This document shows, one piece after another, positions 35,584 through 48,140 of a stretch of 64,000 nt of DNA; positions within the stretch are counted from its first letter, which is position 1, and each line of letters opens with the position of its first letter. The DNA lies in NCBI RefSeq assembly GCF_048544455.1, contig NC_133530.1, positions 18,715,748 through 18,779,747 on the forward strand, in the 5' to 3' direction. The translations under genes and the position numbers were made by a program. Source of the stretch: Silene latifolia. Its lineage: Eukaryota > Streptophyta > Magnoliopsida > Caryophyllales > Caryophyllaceae. The notes under the pieces are model-generated. The model did not search any database. It saw nothing but the letters and a program-made list of their open reading frames with translations, and was not told where the DNA came from.

Positions 35584-36907
35584 ATGTCCATCATGGGTAT
35601 TGATGATCATTCTCATTACTATCCAAGCTTCTTCAAGATAATTCTCGAGCCTCGACACGATCTTTATAAACTGGTACTACACTAATGTTGTACTCCCTCT
35701 ATCCAAGTCAATTCCATACATTTGATCAATATATGTGACTATGTGAGGTGTATTTTGATCAAACGTATATAATTATATTGGCTTGAACGAAGGGAGTATA
35801 TATTCTTCTGCCATTTAATCATGTCCTTTGTTTTGCCAAAGTTGTATAAATTTGCTATCTTCTTACTTTCGTAACAACATTTCCTTCACAGTAGTTTGTT
35901 TACCTCTGATTAAAATAATTTATGAAAAATATGAAATGTAAACAAATGATTGAGATGCGCGTATGGAGCTAGGTAAGATCAATAAGCTCCATGATTCATA
36001 TTTCATAATCCCAAATCAATATAAGTTTTCCAGGATCATATGAAATATTCTCTCTTCACTAAATCTAATATGATATTAATATGATATCAAGAGTCCTCAA
36101 GAAAAAGGCTCTGACTTACGGTTTACGTTCAATGGAAGCTAATATTTGTCTAATTGTATCAGGGAATTCCTATTAAGTTTATGACTGAATATGGGAATGA
36201 TCTGTCGGATGTTGTAAGCCTCAAAATTCCAACCGGTAAGACATGGATAGTTGAATTACTAAAAGAAAATGGCAGAGCATGGTTCGGAGATGGTTGGCAT
36301 GAGTTTGTGACTTATTACTCAATATGTCATGGCTATTTCTTGGTGTTCACTTATGGAGGAATGTCTCGGTTCAATGTGTTGATTTTCGACATGACCGCTT
36401 GTGAGATTGAGTACCCTCTTGATCCTCAAATCAACCCTTGTCCACCTAGCTCTTCATCAAAAGGTTCTCTGTTTTCTTACTTGATTTCAATTTCCATTTT
36501 ACAATTAGTGAAAATTATTCGTCGAGTAATAAGTCTAGGCCTCTAGGGTTAAAATTCATACCTAATTTCTGTGAGGCGGTTTTACACTAATAGTGTAAGA
36601 CAGGTCTTTAAAACATAAATTATGGTTATAAAAATGTTTAAAAATGTTACATCAAGTCTTGTGTAAGGCGGTAAGGCTGCTTTACACAATAATTTGTGCT
36701 CGGATACAGGCTACTACTAGCGCGCGCTCTTCACACTTGGTTTTCTTGCTTTTCCCTATTTCTTGCAGAATATGGGATGCTTGCTTTGGTTGGGCAATAC
36801 AAAAGGAAATTCAGAACTCTGACCCGTGAGCACATCAAGAAGATTAATTCTTATCAATTTGAAAACCCTTGTTTTACCAGTATAATTGTTTTTGCTGGTT
36901 TTATGTA
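35584..36907 (+). pseudogene. REM/VRN1-like gene truncated in the second B3 domain (REM gene C)
   Basis: Exon 1 (35584-35673, MSIMGIDDHSHYYPSFFKII), exon 2 (36163-36463) and the start of exon 3 (from 36769, EYGMLALVGQYKRKF) are in phase and match genes A, B and E. After FENPCFT the similarity stops. The next bases (ttttatgtaggcc) resemble the family's 3'UTR, so a deletion removed the rest of exon 3 and exon 4. The first B3 domain is complete and the second is lost. Intron 1 contains a Stowaway MITE. A single-B3 product ending in SIIVFAGFM is possible on paper but I treat it as a pseudogene. Confidence 0.75.
35691..35798. mobile_element. Stowaway MITE in intron 1 of REM gene C
   Basis: About 104 bp with ends ctccctctatccaagtcaat and its inverted form (ggcttgaacgaagggag), flanked by TA. 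Confidence 0.7.
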
Positions 36908-37318
36908 GGCCTTATTTAAAAGACGCCGGACTTGTGTACTATAAGTTCTTTAATTTCAATATCGGTCTAATTTCAAAAACTTTCACAAGCATCTTTCTTT
37001 TTCACCTCTCTTATAATCTGTTTTGAATGAGACTCGTCTAAAGTTAAGATTGTCTTAAAGAAGAATTGGTGAAGTAGGTAATGATTTGGTCGTTTGGATA
37101 CCGTAGAGTCTTAAGAAACAATGTATAGTTGAGCTAGTTCAATCTATACACGTATTATAATTAACCTTTTGGATGATGTCATATCACATTGACTTATATA
37201 ATTTCATTGTTCGTCGAGTGAATTATCTCCTCCAATCCAATCCGTTAATATTTCAAAGGTTATATATTTGGATATCAATAACAGTAAATATGCTGCAAAA
37301 CATGAAACCAGTCAAATA
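36908..37318. other. A/T-rich intergenic DNA
   Basis: No gene seen. Contains one weak tttgaatgagactcgtctaa MITE-like end near 37020. Confidence 0.35.
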
Positions 37319-37580
37319 TACTTCCTCCATTCAACTCCACTCTACCACTTTGCTTTTTCACGTTTGTCAACGCGTGTTTTACACGGTAAATATCGTTAGC
37401 TACGTATTTGCAAAAATTATAAAAATTAGATATTTGTAATGTACTCGTAAAGACGAATCAAATAAAATCCCACATGAATGTATTTTCACTTATGTATCGA
37501 GAGAAAATCGAAATTTAATATGTATTTGTGAATAGTGTAGAAAATAGAAATAGGTAGAGTGGAGTTGAATGGAGGAAGTA
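37319..37580. mobile_element. Stowaway-like MITE, copy 2 of a pair
   Basis: The body (37321-37578) shares its whole length with 35098-35359, including the TIRs and an internal acgtttgtcaacgcgtgttt block. TA on both sides. Confidence 0.8.
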
Positions 37581-37708
37581 TTTGGAAAAAAATACGGTCA
37601 AAGCTACCACAAAAACCACAAAAGCGAATGGACAAAATCAGGCCCGACAAAACCAACTCCGCCTCCTTAATAATAAAGAAACGAAATAATTATTCTCGCA
37701 TACTGACT

Positions 37709-37928
37709 ACACCTGACCTAATACCAAAGTTGGCTGGTGTGAGTGGTAAGGGCTCTCATCTCTTAAACAAGTGGTCAGGGGTTCGATTCCTGACTCTTGC
37801 GAATGAAAAAGCCAAACTTGGGAGGGGTCAACCCATTAAATTGTCTTCAGTACCCCGAAGGAGATTGCCCCAGCTGTCGGTAGGGGGATACTTCTGGTCA
37901 ACACCAAAAAAAAAACACCTGACCTAAT
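37709..37928 (+). mobile_element. tRNA-derived SINE, copy 2
   Basis: The body (37723-37914) has an A-box-like gtgagtggtaagggctctc and a clean B-box ggttcgattcctg, then a body shared with 15124-15311 and an oligo(A) tail. It is flanked by the 14-bp direct repeat acacctgacctaat. Confidence 0.85.
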
Positions 37929-38604
37929 TAACCTGATTCAAATTGGCCGAAAGCCCAAAACTAGACCCGACCTAATTAACCCGTTTACCAAATCCATGTA
38001 GAATGGTTTGGATTGCAAGGAGTTTCACGTTAGGAAAGAAGAGGCCATGACAGCTGAGAGTGCTGACTCTACCTCTCATTCCTTTGCGAAAACACCAGCA
38101 AGGAAAGGAAAGAAGCCCTTGTTATCTTCGGCTTCGTTTGATGATAGTGCCCCTGCTAGTTTACCCGAGGTGACTTCCCAGTGTAGCCTTGTGCCTTGCG
38201 AGGCCATGGATGAGACGGTCAATTCAACCAGCTCAAGATCATCTCAATTCAGTTTTACCCACAAGAAGAAGCCACATAATCAGCTAACTCTTTCATCTCA
38301 AGACTATGAGAATTTAATCCAGGGCAAAAATCTTGCGTTCTTTCACCCTAGATCCTTGTCTACCACAGGGGCGAAGCCAGAATTCCAAATATGGGGTAGC
38401 GAAAAAATATACATCATAATCGTAAAATAAAGTAAAATTCATGGCGCGAGAGAATAATTTAAGATGATTTCTAATTATGACAACTTAACACGAAAGAAAC
38501 AAACAATAAACCGCGACAAAAACCTTATATTCAATTTTCCCATATTTTTTATCTCGTTCAAAGTAGTAAATCGAATGAGAGGGTCCCATTATATAAAATA
38601 CAAC

Positions 38605-38800
38605 TCAATTATCACAAATTCTCATTTGTGACGGCTGATATCCGTCATAAGTTTGTGACGGCTCAAATAAAACTCACATGGGAGGATAAAGACAAGTCAT
38701 TTGTGATTTTGTAATTCCCTATGCATTCTACTTTTTGTATTCTCTACCTATATGGATGATACTTGACCCGTCACAAGTGAGACCTATTGCTCAATTCTTA
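38605..38800. mobile_element. GACGG-type MITE nested in the hAT element
   Basis: Left end tcacaaattctcatttgtga followed by cggc-atccgtca, right end cccgtcacaagtgagacc. It matches the MITE at 44511-44700 at both ends. Confidence 0.6.
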
Positions 38801-39186
38801 ACATTAAATGATTTTTTTTATATAAAATACACCGTCTTATCACGGTATAATACAATCTTATCTATAATTCGTGACCTCTTTTTTATTGCTAAGATCAATC
38901 ATTCAAATTTTTATCTTCTTAGAAAACTACCAAGGCCAAAAAAAAAAATTCAAGTTATTCAATAGAGAAAAAAGAAGATTCTAGTACAAAACATCAATAA
39001 TTAGAAAATTTTAGAAAAATAATAATCAATTAAAGAAAAAAAAGGCAAGTATAAAATAATTATAAATCAGGTATAAAATAATTATCTTAAAAAGGGATTT
39101 TAATGAATTTGTTTGAGATTTCCAATCAATTAAGAAACATTTAATGAGAGTGGTGAGAAAAAGTCGAAAGCAATGAAAAAAAAGGA

Positions 39187-39257
39187 TGGTTGCGGGTTTC
39201 GAACACGCGACTTGCTGCTTGAGAATTTCTTACACTTACCACTGGAACAAACGCCCT
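39187..39257 (-). other. tRNA-like segment inside the hAT element
   Basis: On the minus strand ccagtggtaagtg resembles an A-box and gtgttcgaaacccgc a B-box, at tRNA-like spacing of about 70 bases. No complete cloverleaf was verified, so I do not call a tRNA gene. Confidence 0.45.
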
Positions 39258-40082
39258 TTATTGTTAATATTGCGCTGTTATTTATAATTATCCTATTCTT
39301 ATGACAGTTGGGGTAGCAGGAAATCGATTTCTCAATTATTATTTTTTTGCTTGGGGTAGCGGCGGCCACCCTTTGCCACCGCCTGGCTTCGCCCCTGGTC
39401 TACCATGAGGGTCCGTCCCCTCATCTCTAAAACTATCCAGACGGAAACTCCCCTGGAGGATATTTCAGGGCCAGCAGAGGTTCCCATTTCTTCTCCTATG
39501 TCGGAGAATCTTCATTCAACCCTTCATGTCAAGCAAGAAAGTGCTGAGCTGGTTCAAGAGGACGTTATTTTTCAAGCGGATAAAAAGAAAAGGCTCTCTT
39601 CTGATTCTTCCCATGTTAGCAAAGTATCAATGACAACGTTTAAATTTGCAGCGGTTAGGAATCCATTTGACAACAAATGGAGTTGCGATGAGGGTCATTC
39701 CAAGGGCAAAGGTCGTACAGGTCTAGTTTTTCCTACTTCTAAAAAACGCTCGTCTGTTTCCGTCGACGTTTCAACTTCTTTTTGCAGATCTGCTCGCTCT
39801 ATCTCTATGCTTACAAGGACCAAGAGAAAGGAAGTTCAGTCCATCGAATTTGACAGCCACTATCATCCACCTTTTAAGAAGATTCGTATTTTCTCTTCAG
39901 TTACGACTTCTTGTACTTTTTCATCGGTTATATTCGGTAGCTCGGGAGTATCTAATCCCCCTTTGTTTGTTTTTTAAATAAACGGTTTGTAGTACCTTCT
40001 TTTATTTATGAAAGTTTACTATTGTCGAAAAAAAAAAAGGAAAGAAGAGGCGTGACGTGAGGGGTGACTTCTAATCCTGATC

Positions 40083-40117
40083 TATATATAAGCCGGCCAA
40101 CAACCATCCCTATAAAT
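40083..40117 (+). promoter_or_regulatory. Polyubiquitin core promoter (two TATA candidates)
   Basis: tatatata at 40083-40090 and tataaat at 40111-40117. An ACGT-core element (gtgacgtgag) lies at about 40053-40062, between the retroposon's target duplication and the TATA boxes. Given the leader that follows, transcription probably starts near 40140. Confidence 0.6.
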
Positions 40118-40202
40118 ACCACCGCATATAATCATACCCTTTCATTCAACTCACAATCAATCAATTGATTCAATCACCAATTCCTCAATTATTTTCGCTA
40201 AG

Positions 40203-40859
40203 GTATAATTTTTCCCCCTTTCTATTTTTTCTTCAATTTCTTCTTTTATTTTATTGTATTTTGTTATTGTAATTTACTTTAATTTAATTCATGCACCATA
40301 ATTTTCAATTGATCTTAGCATTAAGATCAGGGTTTCATTTTTGTAATCGGAAGTTACAATTTTTTACCCAGCTTGATTGATTTATTGCGTTGATTGATAA
40401 TTTGATTGCAAATCCATTGGTTTAATTCAGATCGCTTAATCTTTTGTTGAAATTGTGTGGAAATTTCGTTCTTTTTGCTGGTTCTTAATTGATTGAATTT
40501 TTTTTTAGCAATTAATGAATTGTCTGGTTTTAGATTTGTGATTCATTTGTGTGGCGATCGATGATTCTGCAAAGATTTTTCTTTTTCTTTTTTTGTTATT
40601 ATGATGAAATAATTGTTGGTTTATTTGATGGTCATATACTTTGAATTGTCTGATCATTAGGAAGTACTTGCCATAATAAGTGGCGTCTGCGTACCAGCAA
40701 ATTAGTTTTATTTTTTTGTCACAAACTGATTGTTAATGATGACCATAAACTTTCCCATTTTATGGGATTTCATTGATGGATGATTCTTAATTAAGTGAAA
40801 TCTGTTCGCCTCAAATTTACGAGTGCTTAAGTCTTAATTGGGCTTTTGATTACGTGTAG
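40203..40859 (+). other. 5'UTR intron of the polyubiquitin gene
   Basis: Donor ctaag|gtataa and acceptor cgtgtag directly before the ATG; 657 bp, T-rich. An intron ending immediately before the start codon is typical of plant polyubiquitin genes and in the family often enhances expression. Confidence 0.8.
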
Positions 40860-41777
<918 letters not shown>

Positions 41778-41916
41778 GCTTTTGGGGACGGGGTTCTTAC
41801 TTGACCATGTCCGTTCTCTGTCGTTATAGACTATTTCCCTTTCATTTTATGACGACTATTCCTTTTGTTGGTCATAAAACATGTTAATGTTGGATCTCAT
41901 ATAAGTTAACTACATG

Positions 41917-41922
41917 AATAAA
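41917..41922 (+). terminator. Polyadenylation signal of polyubiquitin
   Basis: aataaa about 140 bases after the stop codon, preceded by a T-rich region, as in plant 3' ends. Confidence 0.5.
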
Positions 41923-42256
41923 AAGTGCCATTTGTATCTAATTTGTGTGGTGGTGTCTCCGTCAAACTCCATTACTGGTTTTCGAAACTTGAATACCTCC
42001 GCAGAGCTACGTATGAAAACAGCAATAGACATTATCTCACTCGCGGAAAGCAAATAGGATCAATGAGCAGGGTAACAATGAAACTGAACAAAAAATTTAT
42101 CATAAAAACGGCTCTGGTAATTAATGTAGTCCTCAACAGTTGATGTTTCAGTGATTAAAGTCTCCTTATTTACTTTATTATATAATTACTCCAGTCTCCA
42201 TATTTATTTATAATTTATATTTGATTGATGAACGTCAAACTTGTTTAAGTCTCATC

Positions 42257-43694
42257 ATGGATGTTGATGATCATCCAAATAATTTTCCAAGCTTCTTCAA
42301 GATAATACTTGAACCTAATCACCACCTTCAAAAATTGGTACTCTGTATTATTCTTACCTTTTCTCTCTTTTTTTCTTTAGATTTAGTGACGAATTTTGTA
42401 GATATGGTGTCTTTTCCTTTTTTCGTTTTCGGGTTTTGTTATCATTCTTCATTTTTTAGTTATCCAAATTTAGAAAATACTCGTAGTACATTATAAATAG
42501 GAATTGGGATGGCGGAAGTAGAAGTCCTTTGGTTAAAAGTTATTTTTTGCGAGGCTACTGGCTACTACATTACGCTACTAGTTCGTCCCCTGAAATTTTC
42601 ACACACTGCATGCTGCGTGCTGGCTTGCATAGTAACGGAAGTCCTAAATTTTGTTGTTTCGGATTATCCAGGGAATTCCAAAAAAATTCATGACGGATCA
42701 TGGGAATGATCTATTGGATGTTGTAAGCCTAAATATTCCAACTGGTAAGACATGGATTGTCAAATTACTTAAAGAAAATGGCAGAGTATGGCTTCAAGAC
42801 GGGTGGAATGAAATTGTGAGCTATTATTCAATATGACAATATGTCCTGGCCATTTCTTGATGTTCACTTACGGAGGAATGTCGCGATTCAATGTGCATAT
42901 TTTCGACATCACATGACTACCTGCGAGATTGAGTACCCTCTTGATCCTCAACAACCTAGGGAAGTACAGAAGAGAGTCAACGTAACTAAGACCAGGGCTA
43001 ACCACAGTGCCCCTAATTCTTCATCACAAGGTTTGTGACGGAACTAGAATTTTCGGTGATGGTTATTTCTAGTTAATTATGTTTTAACTTTCTTGCAGAA
43101 AATGGGATGCTTGGTTTGGTCAGACAATATAGAAGGAAAGTTGGTGTGGTCACTCGTAAGGATATCAAGAAGATTAATTCTTATCAATTCGAAAACCCTT
43201 CTTTTACCGTCATAATGCACCCATCTTATGTGACGGATACTGGTAATAAGTTTCGCGTGGTAAGAGTTTTATTCACTGTACTATATAACATATAAATGAG
43301 GTGGAAGGGCGTGCTAATTCAAATAGTTACCGGTCTAATTTGTTTCGGTTTGGTGCCACAGAGAATACCATCAAAAATTGCTGCAGAGTACTTCACAAAT
43401 GCACAAGGGACCGGTACGCTTCAAAATGCAAGTGGTGATACATGGCCGATTAGATACAATGGCAGTTCACCAAAGCTTCTTAAATTTTCATGTGGATGGA
43501 AGGAGTTTGCATTGGACAATAAATTATGCGTCGATGATATTTGTGTCTTTGAGTTGATTAATGCAGTCGAGTGTTTATTCAAAGTTGAAATAATCCGACA
43601 TTCATCTCTACCATCAAGTGTTGGTGTGGCTGGTCCGAGTACTTCTACAACATCTCCGGAAGTGAAGCGTGAGGTAATATTAATCGACGATTAA
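42257..43694 (+). pseudogene. REM/VRN1-like gene with frame-disrupting insertions (REM gene D)
   Basis: All four family exons are recognisable: 42257-42337, 42672-43030, 43099-43259 and 43362-43694. Exon 2 has an 8-bp duplication (acaatatg near 42836) that creates an immediate stop, and a 5-bp insertion (cacat near 42910); together they add 13 bp, so the frame is not restored for exons 3-4. The first exon has also lost the usual MSFMA start and begins MDVDDHPNNFPSFF. The second B3 domain (LQNASGDTWPIRY, DDICVFELINAVECLFKVEI) and the C-terminal tail shared with gene E (GPSTSTTSPEVK) are intact. This is a recently inactivated copy, or a product is made from a downstream start. Confidence 0.75.
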
Positions 43695-44510
43695 CACTTT
43701 TACAAACTCGAAACTGTAAAGTTGTTTTTGAAACAGCGTATAGTATGATCATAAGGCTAGGGAAAGAATCCCCAGGAACTATTTGGAGTATAATTTGTGT
43801 GTTTTATGTAGTCTGTAATTTATTTATTTATTGACAATTTCGTAATTAATTAAAACGGGTTAAGTTTTTACTCTCTAATCCAAATCTTTATTAAATTTAG
43901 TTTTTGAATGTTGATGTACTATTGTGTTCATTAGTTTCATCTTTGTCTATATACTTTATGTGAAAAGAACATGTAGTAGACAACTAAGCACGATTGTTGA
44001 TACTCATTTATAAACAAAAAAGTCCGAGAATATGTGGATCTAGTCAATATAAATATATATTTTTTAAATCTTTAGATATTACTGACGTAAATGAAAGCTT
44101 CTTGTTGTAAATGAAAACTTCTTGAAGATTATATTTTATCCCTAAGGTTAGATCCCACCCTCACATCATCCACTTTGGCTAGTAAGCCTCATATATATGC
44201 CTATTTCCTTGAAGAACTTTTTTCATTGATAAATACAGTTTCATTGACTGAGACGGAGAGAATATTAAATTGTCGATGTTCCTACTCGTATACGACTGTA
44301 CTCATATAGTCATATTTCTTCCATTTCCGTCATTAAGCCTCATTTGGATACAAAGGCATCATGAGTTCATTACAAAGGTATGTGCATGACAAGTTTCTTG
44401 TGTACATTTTCCTAACCATTCATTTCCATACATTTGGATACAAAGGCATCATGTGTAGTGTGTACATCTTTGTGTTGATTGTGAAAAGTTTGTAGGCCTG
44501 TTATTGTTAT
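43695..44510. other. A/T-rich 3' flank of REM gene D
   Basis: The first 100 bases correspond to the family's 3'UTR (ctagggaaagaatccccagg). A short duplicated catttggatacaaaggcatc occurs twice at 44342 and 44430. No gene. Confidence 0.4.
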
Positions 44511-44700
44511 ATCACAAATTCTTGTTTGTGACGGCACATATCCGTCACTCTTGAGTGACGGATACCATTTTACCTCACAAAGTACTCTCTCTCTGCAACA
44601 CTATTCATGTGGTCCCCTTTCTCCACTAACCCATTTTGTTACCATTTTAACTCACAAAATACCCGCCACAAATGGTAACCCGTCACAAGGGAGACCAATT
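44511..44700. mobile_element. GACGG-type MITE
   Basis: Left end tcacaaattcttgtttgtga, inner gtcactcttgagtgac palindrome, right end cccgtcacaagggagacc. Same family as the MITE nested at 38605-38800. Confidence 0.6.
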
Positions 44701-45087
44701 GTTGTTATATTGAGAGCACTTTATTACTGGGCCTAGAATAGTTGACCCAACCGGAATGACAGATTCTTGTTTAAGATGGAGATTCCAATTTAAGTTTAAA
44801 CGGGCTGATAATATGAATATGACAAAAATAGAATGAATCGTGAAAAAACAAAATATTTAACTTTAATGGTCAAGTGGGAGTTTGACACGTTTTAATGTTG
44901 CTACGAATACCTCTGTCCTAAGGGAGACTAACTGAATCCGAATAACCCTACTTGATAACGCTAACCCGAGACCCGAAAGTGCATACGAGAATATAAATAA
45001 AGGGTCCATTGGATCCTAGTTAAAGTATTAAATCATTGACCAAAAAATGAGCGATTTAAAATGAGTCGAACCCGAATTGACATAACT

Positions 45088-45221
45088 TGACCCCAAGTGT
45101 CGTAGCCACATGTAAGGGAGTGGGGTCTTGAGACCCCACAGCTTTCCGACAAACTGACCCCAAGTGCCGTAGCCACATGTAAGGGAGTGGGGTCTTGAGA
45201 CCCCACAGCTTTCCGACAATT
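45088..45221. repeat. 67-bp tandem duplication with palindrome
   Basis: Two copies (45088-45154 and 45155-45221) that differ at about two positions. Each contains the palindrome ggggtcttgagacccc. Confidence 0.85.
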
Positions 45222-45545
45222 GACGTTTTTCATCATCAAAATTTGTCCGATTTGAAAATTTTGTCTTTACGACCCCTTAATAAAGAAATGAACAACAATT
45301 ACATTAAAATAGAGTCCACACTTAAATGATTCTGGCTCCACCAGTACCTGACCCTAAAAGACATATGTGCTAGATCTGAATTGACATGACCTTAACTAAC
45401 TCGAACCACACCCGACCCAATTAACCCTTCGCCACCTCTACTTCTTACTTCATGGACTGTCCATTATATACTTCTTAAACACTTAAAAATCCACAAAAAA
45501 CCACTTAACCACCTAACAAATTAACAAGCTAATATTTGTTTTGTT

Positions 45546-47873
45546 ATGTCCTTCATGGCCATAGATGATCATTCTCAAATCTTTCCAAGCTTCTTCAAGA
45601 TAATTCTTGAGCCTCGGCACGACCTTCAAAGATTGGTATTCCTCTCTGCTTAGCAATTTACCATTTTTTTTGTACGTGCCTTGTTAGGGATACTTAAAAT
45701 GGAATGTTTGATGATGAATATCTTGAAAAATGAAAAAGTAATTGTACTTCAATTTCTTATCAATTTCATACTTAAAACAATCTGTTTAAGTATCCTTAAC
45801 ATGTGTCAGTTGTCCAGTTGGGCATAAGTTAGAAAAACCGTTTTTTTTTTTGTTGCCAAAGTTGCATGAATGAATGGGCTATGTTTTTTACCAACCTCAC
45901 TTGCATAGATGAGACAAACCTATCGGTAATTTTAATTCATTATATTTTTCTCTTTTGTATAATATTTGACCCGTCATAAAGTTAAGACGGATATGCTCGT
46001 TCTAAATGAGAATTTGTGCTCTTATTTTGTCTACAAAACTAGTCTTGGTGACTGCACCCTTTAGGCGATGTCAGGGCCATAGAATCAACAACATATTCTG
46101 CATGCATGCAATGTGTGATAATGTCAGACTTATGAATTTTGATGTTGATGATAACCACAACTTTGGAAAGTATAGTACAAATTACAGAGTAAAATGTACT
46201 GAAGTCCTGTTTGATAAGGAGTATTAAAGTCCTCAGTGGCAGATTTAGGGGGACTAGTAGGGGCGCTTGCCCCGTTGAAAAAAAAAAATGAAAATCTTGC
46301 AATGTTTAGTTAAAATTCCGAATTTTTTAAAGTTTACTTATGACATTACTTGTTCGCTCCCTAACCGCAAATCCTGGTTGTGCCACTGAAAGTCCTAGTC
46401 TCCAGCCTACACAAGATAAGTAAATCAGATGTATGCAACATTTCTTATGTATGTATTGTGCTTAATCAACTTTCTTAAGGTAATTTGGAACTAGATTATT
46501 GTTCCATTTCATAAAAAAGCCCGTGTCAGTTGTCACTCCTAGCAATTACGCCGTGTTTTGTGACATACTGCACACTGCATAGGGACTAAATTCTGATATA
46601 TATGGTTACTGATGTTAGTACATGCAAATGATGCAGTGGAAACTCTAACAGTTTCAGAATTGTATCAGGGAATTCCAGAGAAGTTTATGACAGAATATGG
46701 GAGTGATTTTATGGATGTTGTAAACCTCAAAATTCCGACTGGTAAGACATGGGAAGTCGAGTTACTGAAAGAAAATGGCAGGGCTTGGTTCAAAGATGGT
46801 TGGCCTGAAATTGTGAACTTCTGTTCAATATGTCATGGCCATTTCTTGATTTTTACTTACAGAGGAATGTCTCTGTTCAATTTGTACATTTTCGACATGA
46901 CTGCCTGCGAGGTTGAGTACCCTATTGATCCTCAAGAAAGCGAGACCAAGGCGTACCCAGGTTCTTCACCAAAAGGTTATAACGAAGCCGTGATGGTTAT
47001 TTCTTTTAAGATCCTCTTTCCTGATTGATTCAATCAGTTCAGTTTCAATTTCTTGCAGAAAATGGGATGCTTGCTTTGGTCAGACAATATAAAAGGAAAT
47101 TTGGTGCCGTCACCCGTAGGGATACCAAGAAGATTAATTCTTATCAGTTCGAAAACCCTTCTTTTGCCATTGTAATGCACAGATCGCATGTGACGCATAG
47201 TCTTAATAACTTTCGCATGGTAAGAATTTTATTCATTCTACTACACAAGTATGTCAGAACGTTGCAAACATACCATTCCGTTTGTGTAAAACCGTCTTAC
47301 ACAAGTATTTTTGTTAAGTTAGTCTTGTGTAAGGCGGTTTTATTACACTAATATCGTTGTAAAACAGATCTAAACGGATCTAAATGGATATGACTCATAT
47401 GAGATATTAATTTGGATATTTTATAATGACTGATGTGCGTCTACAACTTAAAATTAGTACTCGGTAACATATAGTAAATGCCAATTAAAATAGCTACTGG
47501 TTTAATTTGTTTCTGTTTTCTGCGACAGAGTATACCATTAACATTTGCTGCTAAATACTTCACAAATGGACAAGGGACGACGGGCACACTACAAAATGCG
47601 ACTGGTGATACATGGCCGATTAGATGCGATGGCCGTTCGCTGAAGCTTATGAAATTTTCTTCAGGATGGAAGGACTTTGCGTTGGACAACAAATTATGCG
47701 TCAATGATATTTGTGTTTTTGAGTTGATAAACGCAGTCGAGTGTGTGTTCAAAGTTGAAATAATTCGACATTCATCTCCAGCTTTACCTTCAAGCGTTGG
47801 TGTTGGCCTGGCTGGTCCGAGTACTTCGACAACATCTCCGGAAGTGAAGTGTGAGGTAGGGATTGACAATTAA
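45546..47873 (+). CDS. REM/VRN1-like protein with two B3 DNA-binding domains (REM gene E)
   Basis: Four in-phase exons: 45546-45635, 46669-46975, 47059-47219 and 47529-47873, giving 300 residues. B3 domain 1: FPSFFKIILEPRHDLQRL, GIPEKFMTEYGSDFMDVV, WEVELLKENGRAWFKDGW. B3 domain 2: FENPSFAIVMHRS, SIPLTFAAKYF, LQNATGDTWPIRC, GWKDFALDNKLCVNDICVFELI. A Ser/Thr/Pro-rich tail follows (GPSTSTTSPEVK). Intron 1 is about 1 kb and holds a 155-bp hAT MITE. It is closer to gene D than to A-C, as both share the extra SLNNF/TGNKF loop in exon 3 and the C-terminal tail. Probably a functional nuclear regulator. Confidence 0.85.
46226..46396. mobile_element. hAT-type MITE in intron 1 of REM gene E
   Basis: The body (46234-46388) starts cagtggcagattt and ends ggttgtgccactg, flanked by the 8-bp duplication aaagtcct. 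Confidence 0.8.
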
Positions 47874-48140
47874 CACGTTGGTTTCGGAACTTTGTATAGT
47901 TGATCGGAAGGCTAGGGAAAGAAGGCTCCCGGGAAGTCGAGGATTATTATTTTGGTGTTTTAAGTATCCATTGTTCAAACTCATTAGACCCTTGACTATT
48001 ATTTTGGTGTTTTAAGTAGTCCACTAGTTTAGATCCCGCGCAATGCATAAAACTAAGTAAAATTGAACTCTAAAATAATAGTGTATCTCATTAATGGTTT
48101 ATTTTTCTCGTTATTATATTTTTTTTCGAGCAAAAAATAA

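Larger units (their letters stand above)
38358..39404. mobile_element. hAT-type non-autonomous element, 1.03 kb
   Basis: The body (38366-39396) starts caggggcgaagccag and ends with its exact inverse; the 8-bp target duplication is gtctacca. It carries a nested GACGG-type MITE at about 38605-38800 and a tRNA-like segment near its right end. Confidence 0.9.
38047..39977 (+). pseudogene. ORF of the retroposed sequence, split by a hAT element
   Basis: Two frames, 38047-38365 (MTAESADSTSHSFAKTPARK onward) and 39405-39977 (starting at ...MRVRPLISKTIQTETP), would form one uninterrupted frame of about 300 codons if the hAT element and one copy of its 8-bp duplication were absent. The protein is Ser/Lys-rich with basic clusters (KKRLSSDSSH, TRTKRKEVQS) and no domain I recognise. 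It might be the remnant of a LINE ORF1-type protein. The ATG lies one base from the retroposed body's 5' end. Confidence 0.5.
38032..40051 (+). mobile_element. Retroposed sequence with A-tail and 14-bp target duplication
   Basis: The body (38046-40037) ends in about 11 A and is flanked by aggaaagaagaggc at 38032-38045 and 40038-40051. It carries one ORF, split by a hAT element. The 3' end tttatgaaagtttactattg before tcg-A(n) looks like a LINE 3' tail, but no RT is present. It is either a 5'-truncated or non-autonomous LINE, or a retrocopy. It ends about 32 bp before the first TATA candidate of the polyubiquitin gene. Confidence 0.75.

Noticed and set aside
37723-37810. tRNA gene
   Set aside because: A- and B-box are present, but the sequence continues into a SINE body with an A-tail and is flanked by a 14-bp duplication; no acceptor-stem pairing was evident.
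37559-37927. 122-codon ORF overlapping the SINE
   Set aside because: It runs from a MITE end through the SINE and its A-tail, so it is chimeric noise.
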